From Lotus japonicus (taxonomy: Eukaryota > Streptophyta > Magnoliopsida > Fabales > Fabaceae): a DNA stretch of 64,000 nucleotides. The position numbers and the translations under genes are program-made. A model generated the notes under the pieces. The model was not told the origin of the DNA. It was given only the letters and a program-made list of their open reading frames with translations, and ran no database searches. Positions 34,393 through 45,719 of this stretch are shown here, piece by piece (positions within the stretch are counted from its first letter, which is position 1; each line of letters begins with the position of its first letter). Where the stretch lies: NCBI RefSeq assembly GCF_012489685.1, contig NC_080041.1, forward strand, positions 107,973,760-108,037,759. The letters run 5' to 3'.

Positions 34393-34979
34393 TAAGTTTT
34401 GTTAGGTTTTTCTTGTTAAACATCTATAAGAAAAGATATGTAAATTTTGATGTCAAAGCAAGGGAAAAAAATATTTTTTTATTATTATTTTGTAAAAGAT
34501 GAGTAGAAAAGAGAAGAAGAAAAAAAAAACAGGTTTGGATCTGAAAGCCCAAAATGTTTGAGATGGGCCTGGACAGAGTGTATTGGTTCAAACATAAATT
34601 CCGTGTCTGATTCAGCTCCACGAATTTGGGAATCGGGTCCTGTTGTGGTTGTTGTTGTTCTGCTCCTCTGTGTTTGTGAAGTTAACCGGTAAACCCTTTT
34701 TCTTTCCTTCACTGCGTTCTCCAATCTCCATGTTCATGAGTTTTCTATTCAATTATCTCCATGTTTATTGGTTGCACAATATGTTATGATTGGTTTGTTT
34801 TCTATGTGCAAACTGGGAAGGACTTGTCATATGTAGATATACTATTTGATGAAATGCCTGTATGAACCTTAAACTGTTTATTCTTGAGTTTGAGTTTTGG
34901 AATTCTGCTTAAATAGTTATTTAATTTTTCAGTTTGTTTGCTTGCTTGATTGTGGGTGCTTTTTGGTAAATGCCTTAAT

Positions 34980-35225
34980 TAAACACTTCTCAGTCATCAC
35001 ATAAGTGTTAATTCATATGTTTATCTGATAAGCTTATTGAAATAAGCTCAGAAGAGTCTATAGATAGGGAGGGATGGACTTTATTCAAAACTCAAAAGCT
35101 GATTTTAGTAACTTATCAAAATAAACTCAAAAGAGTTTGTAGCTAGGTCATTTTCATTAGCTTAACCAACCACTTATTTAAGTACTTATTTTACAAGATA
35201 AGTTCAAATAAGCATTTTCAAAGAC
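34980..35225. repeat. MITE-like repeat (ATAAGCT family) in a 5'-UTR intron
   Basis: Repeated, inverted AATAAGCTCA / TTAGCTTA words and poly-AT stretches similar to 42130-42370 and 44340-44705. It lies in the leader intron of the small gene at 35535. Confidence 0.5.
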
Positions 35226-35534
35226 ACCCTATGTGCAGATGATAGATTATTGGGAATGATTTGGAGTTATATAGGACTTTACCAAACTGAATTACTAACA
35301 ATGTGCTAACAAATAATTCCTCCCAAGTTACCTCTGCCATTGGCGCTTGTGGTTAGGTGTGAAACATCGTTTGGCTTGTGGTTGCTGTAGATCTGTTATG
35401 ACTTCTAAAATGTTTTAAGTTTCAGATAATAGTATCTACTTTGTAGTCTTTGATTAGCATCAGTAACCAGCGCAACTCTTGAGTAATGAAGCACCTAACC
35501 TTTTCTCTTCTCTTTACTTGTTCAAAATATAGAA

Positions 35535-35813
35535 ATGGAAACAGAACCATGTGATGCAATGCACCCTAAATCTCAGGTGAAGGCGACACTTCGCCTTGGC
35601 ACAGAATCATATTCTGTTCAAGCAACCAAAGGGTCTTCATTATCAGAGCAATTAGTTTCCCTGAAAGAGGAAAGCATGGCCGTGCTGAAGGATTTCATAA
35701 CAAAGCATAATGTTCCTCAGGATGTCCCGGATGAGTCATTAGAAGCTTCTTCAGATGATGATGATGATGATGAGAAGCCTCAAGTGAAGACTAAGAAAAG
35801 TAAGCTCACTTAG
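35535..35813 (+). CDS. small conserved acidic-tailed protein, function unknown
   Basis: A 92-aa protein in one coding exon. A donor at 34689 (CCG|GTAAAC) and acceptor at 35531-35532 (ATAG) imply a non-coding first exon and an 844-bp leader intron. Residues 14-29 look like a beta hairpin (KATLRLGTESYSVQAT), residues 34-60 a helix (LSEQLVSLKEESMAVLKDFI), then an Asp-rich tract (73-79) and a basic end KTKKSKLT. I recall similar short proteins across plants but no assigned function. The hairpin, helix and acidic-tail layout resembles the KEOPS subunit GON7, a weak analogy only. Confidence 0.75.
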   Translation: METEPCDAMHPKSQVKATLRLGTESYSVQATKGSSLSEQLVSLKEESMAVLKDFITKHNVPQDVPDESLEASSDDDDDDEKPQVKTKKSKLT

Positions 35814-36245
35814 CTTTTGAAGTATGTAATATCGGTCTGAGTGTTTTGATGTGTGTAATTTATGATTGAACAATTAACGTCTAGTTTATCGAAAAATTTA
35901 CAGATTACTCTTCCTTGTGCCGACTTTTGGCTTTGTATGGAAATTGGCTTGTGTCCTCATATGCTCTGCCGTTTATTTGCCATGTTCCATGTCCTAAACG
36001 TGTAATGCTTGATTCTTTTTGCACCTGAAGTAACGTTTGGAACCTTCAACGATTTGAACCATTAGTACAACTGCTGTATATTGCCCACGTAAAGTAATGT
36101 CAAACTTGAATTATTAACTTAAAATTAACTTTGATATTATTTTTTCCTTTTTAGCTGTGTCGGTTTCGAACTGAGGTTCTGTTGATGGGAGAGAAATCCT
36201 CCAAACTAACAAACCACTCTGGAAATTGACAACTTTGATATTATT

Positions 36246-36587
36246 TTGAAGGAGAATGCTAAAACATCAACGAATGGGATCAACGAATGGGAGCCGAATT
36301 TTGATCATGTTGGAATCAATGTCAACTCTTTGATTTTGTTGAAAACTATGGGATGGACCAACAACAAAGAGTTGAAGGGAGTGAAGGATGTAACTATCAC
36401 ATATAACTCTATAAATCAAACATTGAGTGTTGTTGTGACCGATTACAAAGGTATTATTGAAACCATTTCTCAAGACGTTAATTTGAAAATTGTCCTTCCG
36501 GAGAAGGTCATCATTGGTTTTAGTGGTACCACGACACCAATCGGTAATGAGGATATTGATGCATGGTCTTTTAACTTAATCCTTTAA
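36246..36587 (+). pseudogene. legume lectin C-terminal fragment
   Basis: About 110 residues of a legume-lectin beta-sandwich: EWEPNFDHVGINVNSL, DVTITYNSINQTLSVVV, VDLKIVLPE-like text, VIIGFSGTT and DAWSFNLIL before the stop. The N-terminal half with the signal peptide and most metal- and sugar-binding residues is missing, and no start codon context is present. It is a truncated remnant; I cannot tell a soluble lectin from a lectin-receptor kinase source. Confidence 0.8.
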
Positions 36588-36599
36588 CCCCAGCAGTGC

Positions 36600-37390
36600 C
36601 ACAGAGAAGAACATAAACATTGAAACCTATGCATGACTTGGTTCACTTAATTATGCTGTTGAGGTGTTGCTAATTAACTTCAACATATCTTCTTCACTTC
36701 ATTCTTATTTGCAAAGAATCTCTTTTAACAAACTTATTCGTGATTTTGTGGAATTCAACCTGCTCTCTCTTTTCTTCTACCGAGTTTTAAAACCTGGAAT
36801 ATAAAAAAATATACTACTGGGTTTATTAAAAAATAGTACTTGTTTGGCAGGAAGATTTAAGTAATTATCTAATATAAAAATTCCATAATGATTTGTTGTT
36901 TTCCGATGAATCGAAAAAAAAAAGTGTTATATATTGCACAAATTTGACAAAAAAAAATGAAGGGACATAAATTGCCACTACTAACAATGCATTGGAGTTT
37001 ACATCAGTTGTATTATACAGCTGCAAGCATTATATTTTGTGGAAAAGCAATCCTTTCAAAAAAGCAATTTCCTGAGTGATTTGCTGGTTTAGAGCATCCC
37101 GCCCGACCAAGGTCTTCTGTTTGAAACAAGAGCAAAATTTCAAACAGATGCCCATGCTAATTGATCAAAGGAGAAGGTTGATTTGATGTTTGCTTTGCAA
37201 CTTAAAGGAGGAAGTGTTAGAGACTCTCTGCCTTGGTAATAGGTACACTTGAGGTTGAAAAATGAACAAACTAGGTAATGTTTGGATTGAAAACCAGAGA
37301 AAAAATAAGTTACAGACGAAGTTATAAGCAACTTCAACTCACTCTCAAAATCTCAAACTTCAAATGAAATATTTGTTTGCTTGTGTGTTA
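36600..37390. other. intergenic, no gene seen
   Basis: Spacer between the lectin fragment and the ABA4 stop codon, AT-rich. It includes the ABA4 3' UTR at its right end. Confidence 0.5.
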
Positions 37391-37401
37391 GCAGGTGCCC
37401 T

Positions 37402-40400
37402 CTATAGAACATGACCCTCTTTTCTTGTAGTTTTGATCAATGCTCTGGTGATGACATGGGTAAGAATCCCAATGGGGCAAAAGAACAAGCAAAATGAAAC
37501 TGAATGCCGAGTTTCAACCTGATTCTGCAGTCCATCTTGGAAAATATGCCTGGACTCAACCACAAACACTATTAGAAAAACAACTAAAGAATGAGAACTC
37601 AACTAAAGGAGAATCTGAACATACGAGAATATACTATCTCTACTGAGATTAAGAATTATATATATGATATGTAATAAGGATACTACTCCGAGCAAGGTAC
37701 AATAAATATATATTCAGATTTCTTGGACACCTGAAATATATATATATATCTGTAATTAGGATAATGTTATAGATCAGTTTCCATATACTCTTTATATATT
37801 GATAATATAATCTTAATTACAGAGATATCGTATATAGTAACCTAATTACATATCAAATATATTTTTAATCTCAGTAGTAGAGATATAGTTTTTCTTATAT
37901 TCAAATTCTCCTATATCAACAATAAAGAAGAACAGTAGGGTGCGGAAGGTGGAAAAGAAAAAAGATGAAATGCAGGACCTTGCAGCAAAAAGATCAACAA
38001 CCAAGAGGTGAATCCAGGCAGAAGCTAAAGTCAATTCGTTAGAGAACATTTTTGCTATACTAGTCAGCTGCATGAAATATGCAAATATACAGAGTTATCA
38101 GCTGTATAGGACAATATAACTCTTTTGAGAAGAGAAATTCATCAATGAATGAATACACACACCTCTGGTAGCAAGTGTTTACTTGCAAAAATCAAACGAA
38201 TTGTTTCAGGTGTCCAAGAAAGGTACAATAAATATGCATACAGAACACCAAGCACTACATAGGGTAAAGTACTTTCCACAGACTTCTTGGTCTGCACTTT
38301 TGCATTAAGGGAAATGAATCAGACAATCAGATAAAAACTACAGAATCATACTATGTGAGTAATTTTTGCACATGATCTTTATTTATGAAAAGATGTTGTT
38401 AATGAACCAATATATTGAAGAGATTTGTGATCACTGATCATAAATTTTCTTAAATACAGTAAGAGACATACTAGCTCAGATTTTGGAGCTAGAACCATGA
38501 GTGTGTAAAATGGGAGCACTGCAACTGTTCCCCATGTAAATACTGTGCTAGCAAGTTGAGGTCCCACGAAACCTTAAACATGAAGGTAGAAAAATGAATA
38601 TATTAAACCAATATAGTCACCAACTGTTATACACAAAGAAGGAAATATTCAGTCAAATTAAGGAGTATAAATGGCCAAAGTGATCAAGATAATTATACAA
38701 ACTTTACTACATAGAATTGTAAGTGATGGTAGACTCACTCATTCCTGTTAGATTTTACATCACAATATCAAAAATTCATCAGCTAAAAGTAAGACTTTAT
38801 AAACAAAGCAGACTGATTATAATGATTGTAGGAAATTTAGATACGAGGAAAATCAAACATAATTAAATGAGGGGTCTCTACTGATGTTGATCAAGACACA
38901 AACTTCACAAAAGAAACTCACACGATGAATAAGAGAATTAATAGATAGCAAGAGTTTTAAGCACATAACATTATAAAGCATGTCAGAACAAGTGATTCGG
39001 TTCGACATAGAAGTTTTTTTAGTCCACCAAAATGAATTTGTTTAACGCTTTCAGAGTCAGAATATGCTACAGTATAACAGAAAAGTAGGAACCCAGAACA
39101 GCAGAGATAGCTGCAGTCAGCAGGTAGAAGCCACACGAAAATTGTAGAGAAGGGAAAAAGAGCTTGATATCATAGCAACAATCAATAATTGGTCTCCGAA
39201 ACTTAAAAGAGAGTAAAGCTAAGAAACTTAATGAAGCATGAACTCAAACCATGTCAACTTCAGCAACACATCGCAAAGTTACACGATACAAAAAACAAGT
39301 ATGTGAAACAGTTTGCACCAATAATATTTTTCAATTGACATGCACGGAAAACTTTCATGGATCAGATTGACAGGAGACCACTGAAAGTAATTTTAAAGTG
39401 AAGAGAACTTATAACAGAACCCCTGGCTTCCCCTGTAAGAAACTCATTGACATTAAATAGTATCTTCAATGTGCAAAATCAGAACACAGACTTGGACCAG
39501 CAAATGGCACACAAATTTTGTTACTGTAAAAGTGAGTTTCAAAAGTAGCAAACGTAGCATGAAAAAGGATTACATGAAGCATGTATTGGACTGCTTCTTG
39601 GATAATGAACCCATCTTGAAGCATTCGGTTTCATAACAATTCTGGACCCTCCAATGAAACTCCAGTCTCCGCTTAAGTTGACTCTACTTCGCGCAATACG
39701 TTGGTTACAAATCTCAGCACCATTACTTCTAATAGGGAAAGGAAAATTTAATCCCTTCCCTATTGTACCGCGAAGATTTATATCCTGCCACAAGGGATCA
39801 ATCTCTAAGCAATTGAATTTCAACTATAAAAAAACTTCTTGAGCCTATAAATACACACCATTTTATCCACACATAAGAATAAATGAACTACACTGGTGAT
39901 CTTAAAACTTAGGCTCAGCTTAAATAACCATAGTTGTTGTATAAGAGGGCAAGTACATGAATTTAGAGGATTTGATGACACAGAAAGCTAACTTTTTGAA
40001 TATAATCTCCCTATTAGTACCACATGGACCTAGTATATAGATTCTCAGAATGAATAACAAACAATATTGTCAAATCTATCAAATTCAAAAGAATAGAAAT
40101 GCAGAAATGCTCATATCTCTAGCAATGCCTTGGTGATTCAAATCTATGCCAGAAGGCCATTTTCAATCAGATATCCATTCAAATTCAAAACTTTAAAGTT
40201 CAAACAGAAAACCCATTGAAGGAAAATAAAAGGGTAAAAAAATTGGAGAAACAGAAGTCCACAAAAAGCACCTCATCCAGAAAAAGCAAAAAGACAAGAA
40301 GAAAGTGCACATGAGATTAGAAGCACCAAGAATAAATCAAAAACAAGAGAGAACAGAAACTTTACCTTAAATGCCAATGGAGAGAGGGAAAAGCAAGTGG

Positions 40401-40410
40401 AGAAAGACAT
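37402..40410 (-). CDS. ABA4: ABA4 / neoxanthin-deficient 1, plastid membrane protein
   Basis: Needed for neoxanthin formation from violaxanthin in plastids, upstream of abscisic acid. Six exons: 40366-40410, 39574-39823, 38472-38572, 38163-38291, 37979-38067 and 37402-37549. They join in frame to 762 nt (253 aa) with GT-AG borders. Family stretches include [67 protein letters not shown] and [20 protein letters not shown]. Four membrane segments lie near residues 105-129, 141-158, 187-204 and 221-247 (DUF4281); the first ~98 residues serve as transit region. I chose MSFSTCF by analogy to the Arabidopsis start; an in-frame ATG at 40638 also exists. Intron 5 carries a foldback element. No gene-length ORF reveals this gene, because its exons are short. 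Confidence 0.93.
37605..37918. mobile_element. foldback MITE in ABA4 intron 5
   Basis: An inverted repeat of about 75 bp: the left arm contains AGGAGAATCTGAACATA and CTACTGAGATTAAGAAT; the right arm has their complements ending near 37918. Inside lie a 16-base direct copy (37694-37709) and an 18-base inverted copy (37719-37736) of ABA4 exon 4 sequence (38204-38235). No clear target duplication was fixed. Confidence 0.65.
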
Positions 40411-40828
40411 GACTGTAGCAAAATCAAGAGACTTAATAACAGATTCAGCAACAATGGCCACTTCTTCATATATGGTATAAATTATTAAATACAGAACCGG
40501 TAAGTGTGACCATTTTTCACACTGAAGAGAAAAACCGGAAGAAAAGGAGGAAATTTGGTGATTGCCTAACTCAAATAGTTGGAGTTGTGTGGAGAAAGAG
40601 GAAGGAAGACAAGCATGTGAAATGGGCACCGAGAACAAGTTAGCTAAAATTAGCAGTGAAAGATTTAAACTTCAAATCTCCCACATGCAACTTATTTTTG
40701 TCCTTTCTGTGTCTTTCAGATGATTCTGATAATGCACTTCTTTATGGGATTGGATGACTATGTTTTCCACAATTTTTCTGCTGCTTTTGTGGGACAAACC
40801 AATCCATGAGTTTGGCGGTGAATGAGGC

Positions 40829-41572
40829 CTATTTGGATTTCCTTTACACACATATGAAAAGTACTTTTTTCAATCTATGGATTGAAGTTGAAAGCACTTT
40901 TAGTTATTGCTAAAGTAACCATTAATAATTGAGTTGGAAAGATTAGGATAAAAGAAAATCGTCCGGACTAATCAACGCCCGACACGCGTCCCAACTGCAG
41001 GCCATCTCTCTCTCCTCTGACGCGTGGCACGCACGCGCCTGTCGGTGCCCAACCGACGCGTGCCACGCGTCCCACCACCGGACGCCCTGGGACCCACAGC
41101 CTGCCAATTCTGCAGCTAACGCGCCTTGTCGGCGCGTGTGTGGCACGCGCCTGGCATTCACCAACCAGGTCGTGCCACGTGTCACCGAACGCAGGTTTCA
41201 CAAGTGTTGAATTTTTTCAACTCCTCTCTCCCCCTTTCAACTTTCAGCATACCCATTAAACACCATTACATACCCATTTCAACATTCAACATACCCATTT
41301 AAACACCATTGCTGATAGTCTAAGTTGAAAGTACTAAGTTTTGTGATACATGACGAAAGGTGTTAAAAAAAAGGAAGTATATAATCTTAAATACAATCCT
41401 CTCTTTTTATTTTGTTTTATGATTGAAGAAGTGTATGTTAGTTTATTAGTTCAATTTGCCTTCAACCAGCTTCGATGCTAATTTGAGCTCCTTTCAGTTT
41501 GATACACAGGAAAGCGCAATTGGACATTTCAAAGCATACAAAAGCATTAAGTGAAATCCAAACATACCATAA
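40829..41572. mobile_element. possible TIR element containing a GC-rich island
   Basis: GGCCTATTTGGATTTC at the left end is roughly inverted at the right end (GAAATCCAAACATACC). The middle (40963-41205) is strongly GC-rich with many CGCG words. No target duplication was found, so this is tentative. It sits between the ABA4 promoter and the 3' end of the lipase gene. Confidence 0.4.
40963..41205. promoter_or_regulatory. GC-rich block with CGCG boxes and a G-box
   Basis: Repeated GACGCGTGCCACGCG-like words give many (A/C)CGCG(T/G) sites, the known CAMTA-binding core, and a G-box CCACGTGTC near 41176-41184. It is about 550-800 bp upstream of the ABA4 start. Its regulatory role is inference; it could be transposon sequence. 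Confidence 0.4.
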
Positions 41573-41846
41573 TCAACTCAAAATGTGATAGACTTAACTT
41601 TTCACTAAATCACTTTCTTGGACTTGACTGCTGGGTCTGAAATGGAGAAACCATTGCTTTCAAACAAATTTACATCTTGTGTAACTCAAGGCTTCTAGTG
41701 AGGACATATTGCCAAGCAATTGAATAAACAAAATTTGGAGAACAAATACAATGTTTCAAACTTGATACTCAGCTTTATTTGCATCTATACAAACAATAGT
41801 AACTTCCTTTTTTCCTTCACTATTCACAAGATTTGCAAAAAGAAAA

Positions 41847-44800
41847 TTAAGAGGAAGATGAAGAATGTTTCAAGCTGTGCTCATCAAGCCATAAAATGAT
41901 GTCACTGAGAACTTGGATTATTACTTCATCCGGCTCACCCTCAAGAAGAGAATGGTAGGCATCCTTGTAAAGTTTAAGCTTCTTGTCTGAACTGCTAGCT
42001 TTCTCGTAGAATGCTTTGCTCACAGAGGGATCAGTAACTATATCAGCCTCACCATGAAGGATTAGCAATGGCAGAGACACCTGAAATCACAGCCATTACA
42101 CTTAACTTTAACAAGAATCACAATCTTGAAGAATAAATTTGTGTTAACAGCTTAATTAAGAGCTTTTTCATAGGCTAACTTGAGAAGCTTGCTGAAATAA
42201 GCTTAAAATAACTTATAGTAGGCATATATGTCTACTCATAAGCTAATCTAAAGAGCATACGAAAATAAACTCAACAGTTTATAGGCATGTCATAAGCTAT
42301 TTTTATAAGCTACCCAAACACGTGCATGATCGTTTGCTATAAAATAAGCTCAAGGCATGCCAAATAAACTTTAACAGAAATCATAAAAATATCACATTAG
42401 TTATTAACAAGATGGAGCCTATAGCTCCTCTCAGCCTCATATTTGTCTTGTATATTCAAAAAATGAGCATAAAAAGTCTCATGAAATGGTCCAGGGAGAG
42501 AAGAGAGATTGCTAGCAGGATGCACTTTATTTAGATATTTAGCCAAATCAAAAGATCAGAACAACATACTTCTTCCAATCTCTGTTCGATTTCTTGAGTA
42601 GTTTTGAGCATTTCAACAGCAGTCCTCAACCGTGGTTTATCCTTGTAAGCAACAACATTGTAGGCTGTCTGCATACAGACATCAGAAAAGTGTCAAAGTT
42701 CTCACAAAAGGAACTAGTTAAAGAACAAGAAATGGGAAGTTCTTATTGAAAAGTATAAGATTTAATACATTAGCAATATTAGATGCAACAATTTTTAGGA
42801 GAAAATTTTCTATTTTTGATTCCTTAAAGAGAATATGTTAGCATTTTCCTTAAGATATATACAAACCATTTCTCTCTTCTTTGATTCTCTAAATGCTGCC
42901 ACTGCTAAATCCTTCTGTGGAACTAACTTGAGCTTTGGAAGAACATTTGCTATGCCAATGAGAATCTGCGCTAGCAACTTTGGCGGAACCATGTCATCTG
43001 CAATCTACATAGAGTGTGGGGTCAAACAGAGATTATAGAAAATCAAACCACAACTCCTAACTTGCATTTGTTGTAGAAAAATTTACTTTACACATAGGTG
43101 CAACAAGAATGGCACCATCCCAGGCATTAGGTTGTTTAAGATGCATCTTCAAAGCAACTGCTCCACCCATAGACTGTCCAAAGAGGAAGCTTGGAATAGA
43201 ACGGAATTCTGGGTTTTCTGCCACGAAACGAACCAAAACTTTGGTAAGACTAAATAGTTGAATCTAAATCCAAAACTCCATTTTCATCAACTTTTTTGCA
43301 ATGTGACAAAGTCACAAAGATTAAATACAGATAGTAGATTTAGTACAATATTTAAATAATGAACTTGATTGTATACATGAAATGGAAAGTATAATAGGTA
43401 TGAAGTATACATCCCATAACACACCTTCTATGTGAAAGTCACGATACAAGTTTCAAATCAAAGAAGCAATTTCAAAGTCCTTTCACTGAACTAGCAATGT
43501 CACTTAGAAGTCGAAGTTAAGTGAACATTCAAGACATGAGCTGATGTGAGTTTATGTACCTTTGATTTTGCAGTACTGCTCAATAACATCATCAACAAGC
43601 CCATCGAAACTGGGAATATAGCAATGTAGACCTTCTGAAAGACCAAATCCTGGATAATCCATAGCGAAAACTCCATATCCAGACGATGCTAATTTTCTAG
43701 CTATTCCTGCAAAGAATTTCACGATATGATTGAGTTTGTGGTGCACAATGTGACTTAATGTAGTTACTTGCCACAACCAGAACATAATGCCAAGTACTTG
43801 CCTTCAAAGAAAAAAGTGCAAGTGTCACCGTAACCATGACAGTAAAACACAGCCGCTTTTGGCCTAGCAGTCCCGGGAAGCCAAGTTTTACAGAAAATTT
43901 CTACACCCCTTGAGTTCACCTCAAATGACTGTTGCAAGGACATCAAGTTAAGCAAAATCAGAAGAGGTGGGAACTTATTAGCATATACAGGACAATGACA
44001 AAGTGACATTGATGCCAAGTCAAAGTAGAACTAAGCTAAGTTCCATATTTTTTGAGGTAAATCCTCAGTTGAAACATAAATAAAATTTATGAAAAATCAT
44101 TGCCGAAATAGACTTCATACCTCCTTCATTTTTAGTCCATCGCAAGGAGTCTGCAAAGCATAAAGGAATTGATCTTAACAATCAGAGGAAGTAAATTTTA
44201 CAAATTTTAAATTTTTTAACCAACAATGGGTGAACTATAACCAAACCCAACAACATCTCAACTAACCTGAACTAAACCAATTAACTACCTCAAGACTACT
44301 GAAGAGAAACAAGCAACAAGTCACCAAGTTTATTACAAATGGTGCGTTTAGAAGATCTTATTTAAGATAAATTTATTCCACAAGTACTTAAACGTTCATC
44401 ACATAAGGGCTTACTGATAAGCTAATTTAAGAATCTTATTGAAATCAGCTGAAAATAGGTTATAGCCTTATAGGTAAGCATAAGCTCTTATTTATAAACT
44501 AATAAGCTAATTTGAACAGCTTTGAAAATAAGCTCAAAACAACTTATGAGTGAAGGTCATAAGCCGGTCACATAACTCTCTCAAACACTGTTATAAGTGT
44601 ATACGCTACGCAATAAGCTCAAATAAGCTCTTCCAGGGCTTATACATATAAACATATCTTATGACTTATCTATAAGCTTTCTGAGCTTATTTTGATGTTT
44701 CTAATATTAGCTTATGAACTTTCAACTTAGTTAAGTTGTTAGAAACAGAAGAATCAAAATTTAACTTGAAGGAACAGAACAAAACAATCTAAAAAATAAA

Positions 44801-45064
44801 AGAACCACAGAAAAAGAACAAATCAAGAGACAGTAAGGTTAAGCTAGATACCTTAAACAGTATATGGTCAATCCCAAGCTGAACATCCTTGAAGGCCTCA
44901 CGAGCGCGCCTTCTAGCAGACACTTCGTCCATTTTAGCATCCAAAATCATCTGCAACTCATTATTAATTCCTGGAAACTTCATGGTTGATGTGGCCACTG
45001 TCTTCGTTTTCCTCCTCAGCTGCAACCAAACTGCACCCCTGAATTCTACACTACACCATTCCAA
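41847..45064 (-). CDS. monoacylglycerol lipase / caffeoylshikimate-esterase-like hydrolase
   Basis: A serine hydrolase of the plant MAGL/CSE group (lipid or phenolic ester cleavage). Eight exons: 44852-45064, 44121-44150, 43802-43928, 43560-43706, 43087-43217, 42867-43004, 42570-42668 and 41847-42080, joined to 1,119 nt (372 aa). Intron 3 begins GC (AG|GCAAGT); all others are GT-AG. Motifs: HGYGDTCTFF (His112), the typical YPGFGLSEGLHCYI, nucleophile Ser188 in GQSMGG, Asp308 in HGEADIVTDP and His338 in DAYHSLLEG. The first 27 residues before MKFPGINNELQ are basic and may target a plastid, or translation may start at 44983. The triad is intact, so it is likely functional; the substrate is uncertain. 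Confidence 0.92.
42130..42370. repeat. MITE-like repeat (ATAAGCT family) in lipase intron 7
   Basis: Alternating TAAGCTTAAAATAACTTATA-type words in both orientations, ending near AAAATAAGCTCAAGGCATGC. Same family as 34980-35225 and 44340-44705. Confidence 0.5.
44340..44705. repeat. MITE-like repeat (ATAAGCT family) in lipase intron 1
   Basis: Begins near GGTGCGTTTAGAAGATCTTA and has many AATAAGCTCAAA and AAGCTCTTAT words in both orientations. It may be two tandem copies. Confidence 0.5.
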
Positions 45065-45644
45065 AACACTTGGAATTCAGCCTAATAATGGAAACTCGCA
45101 CACCCCAGATGAAAAAACAAGGAGCTTTCACTTGTTATGGTTATGGGAACAAAAATGCAAGCACTGGGAAATTTGAAGTACCATTGAAACGGTGGCTCCC
45201 AAAAAGCTTTATGGGTCTCAGGGTGAGGGCCATGAGAATTTGATCTTCAAGTTGTTTGGATTGGAATCAGAGACAGTGAGAGTCCCGGAGGAACAACAAC
45301 AATAGGAAAACGTGGGGGATTTTGACTTTTCTTCGACAAAATAATTGGACTAGTATTGTCTTCAAGGTTTAATGGTTTATAATTATTGTTTCAGTGAGAA
45401 ATAATTGTAGAATATGGGCATTATTTAATTAAGGAAACAAAATATTTAGGGTTTATAAGTATTTAGGGTTTGTTTTCTGCTTTTGCTTCTTTTATCCAAA
45501 AAAAAAAAAAACTCTATCGTTTATTGTGTGTCTTATTTTCAGCTCCTTGTTTATCTTCTTTTGAAATGTGTTTAAAGACTATAAGTTGTTTAGAATGTGT
45601 TACTCATGTTTGTAACACTTCAAACTCAGTCGTTTGTTGTGTGG

Positions 45645-45716
45645 TGTCGTTGCTTGTGCTTCACTATTTGTTCTTACCGTTGTCGTTGCTTGTGCTTCAC
45701 TATTTGTTCTTACCGT
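45645..45716 (+). repeat. 36-bp unit repeated twice
   Basis: TGTCGTTGCTTGTGCTTCAC and the 16 bases after it occur at 45645-45680 and, identically, at 45681-45716. No function is apparent. Confidence 0.9.
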
Positions 45717-45719
45717 TGT

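Noticed and set aside
40411..40638. Upstream ATG for ABA4 giving 76 extra residues
   Set aside because: The added part is unlike a transit peptide of the family; the ATG at 40410 matches the known family start. Kept as an alternative only.
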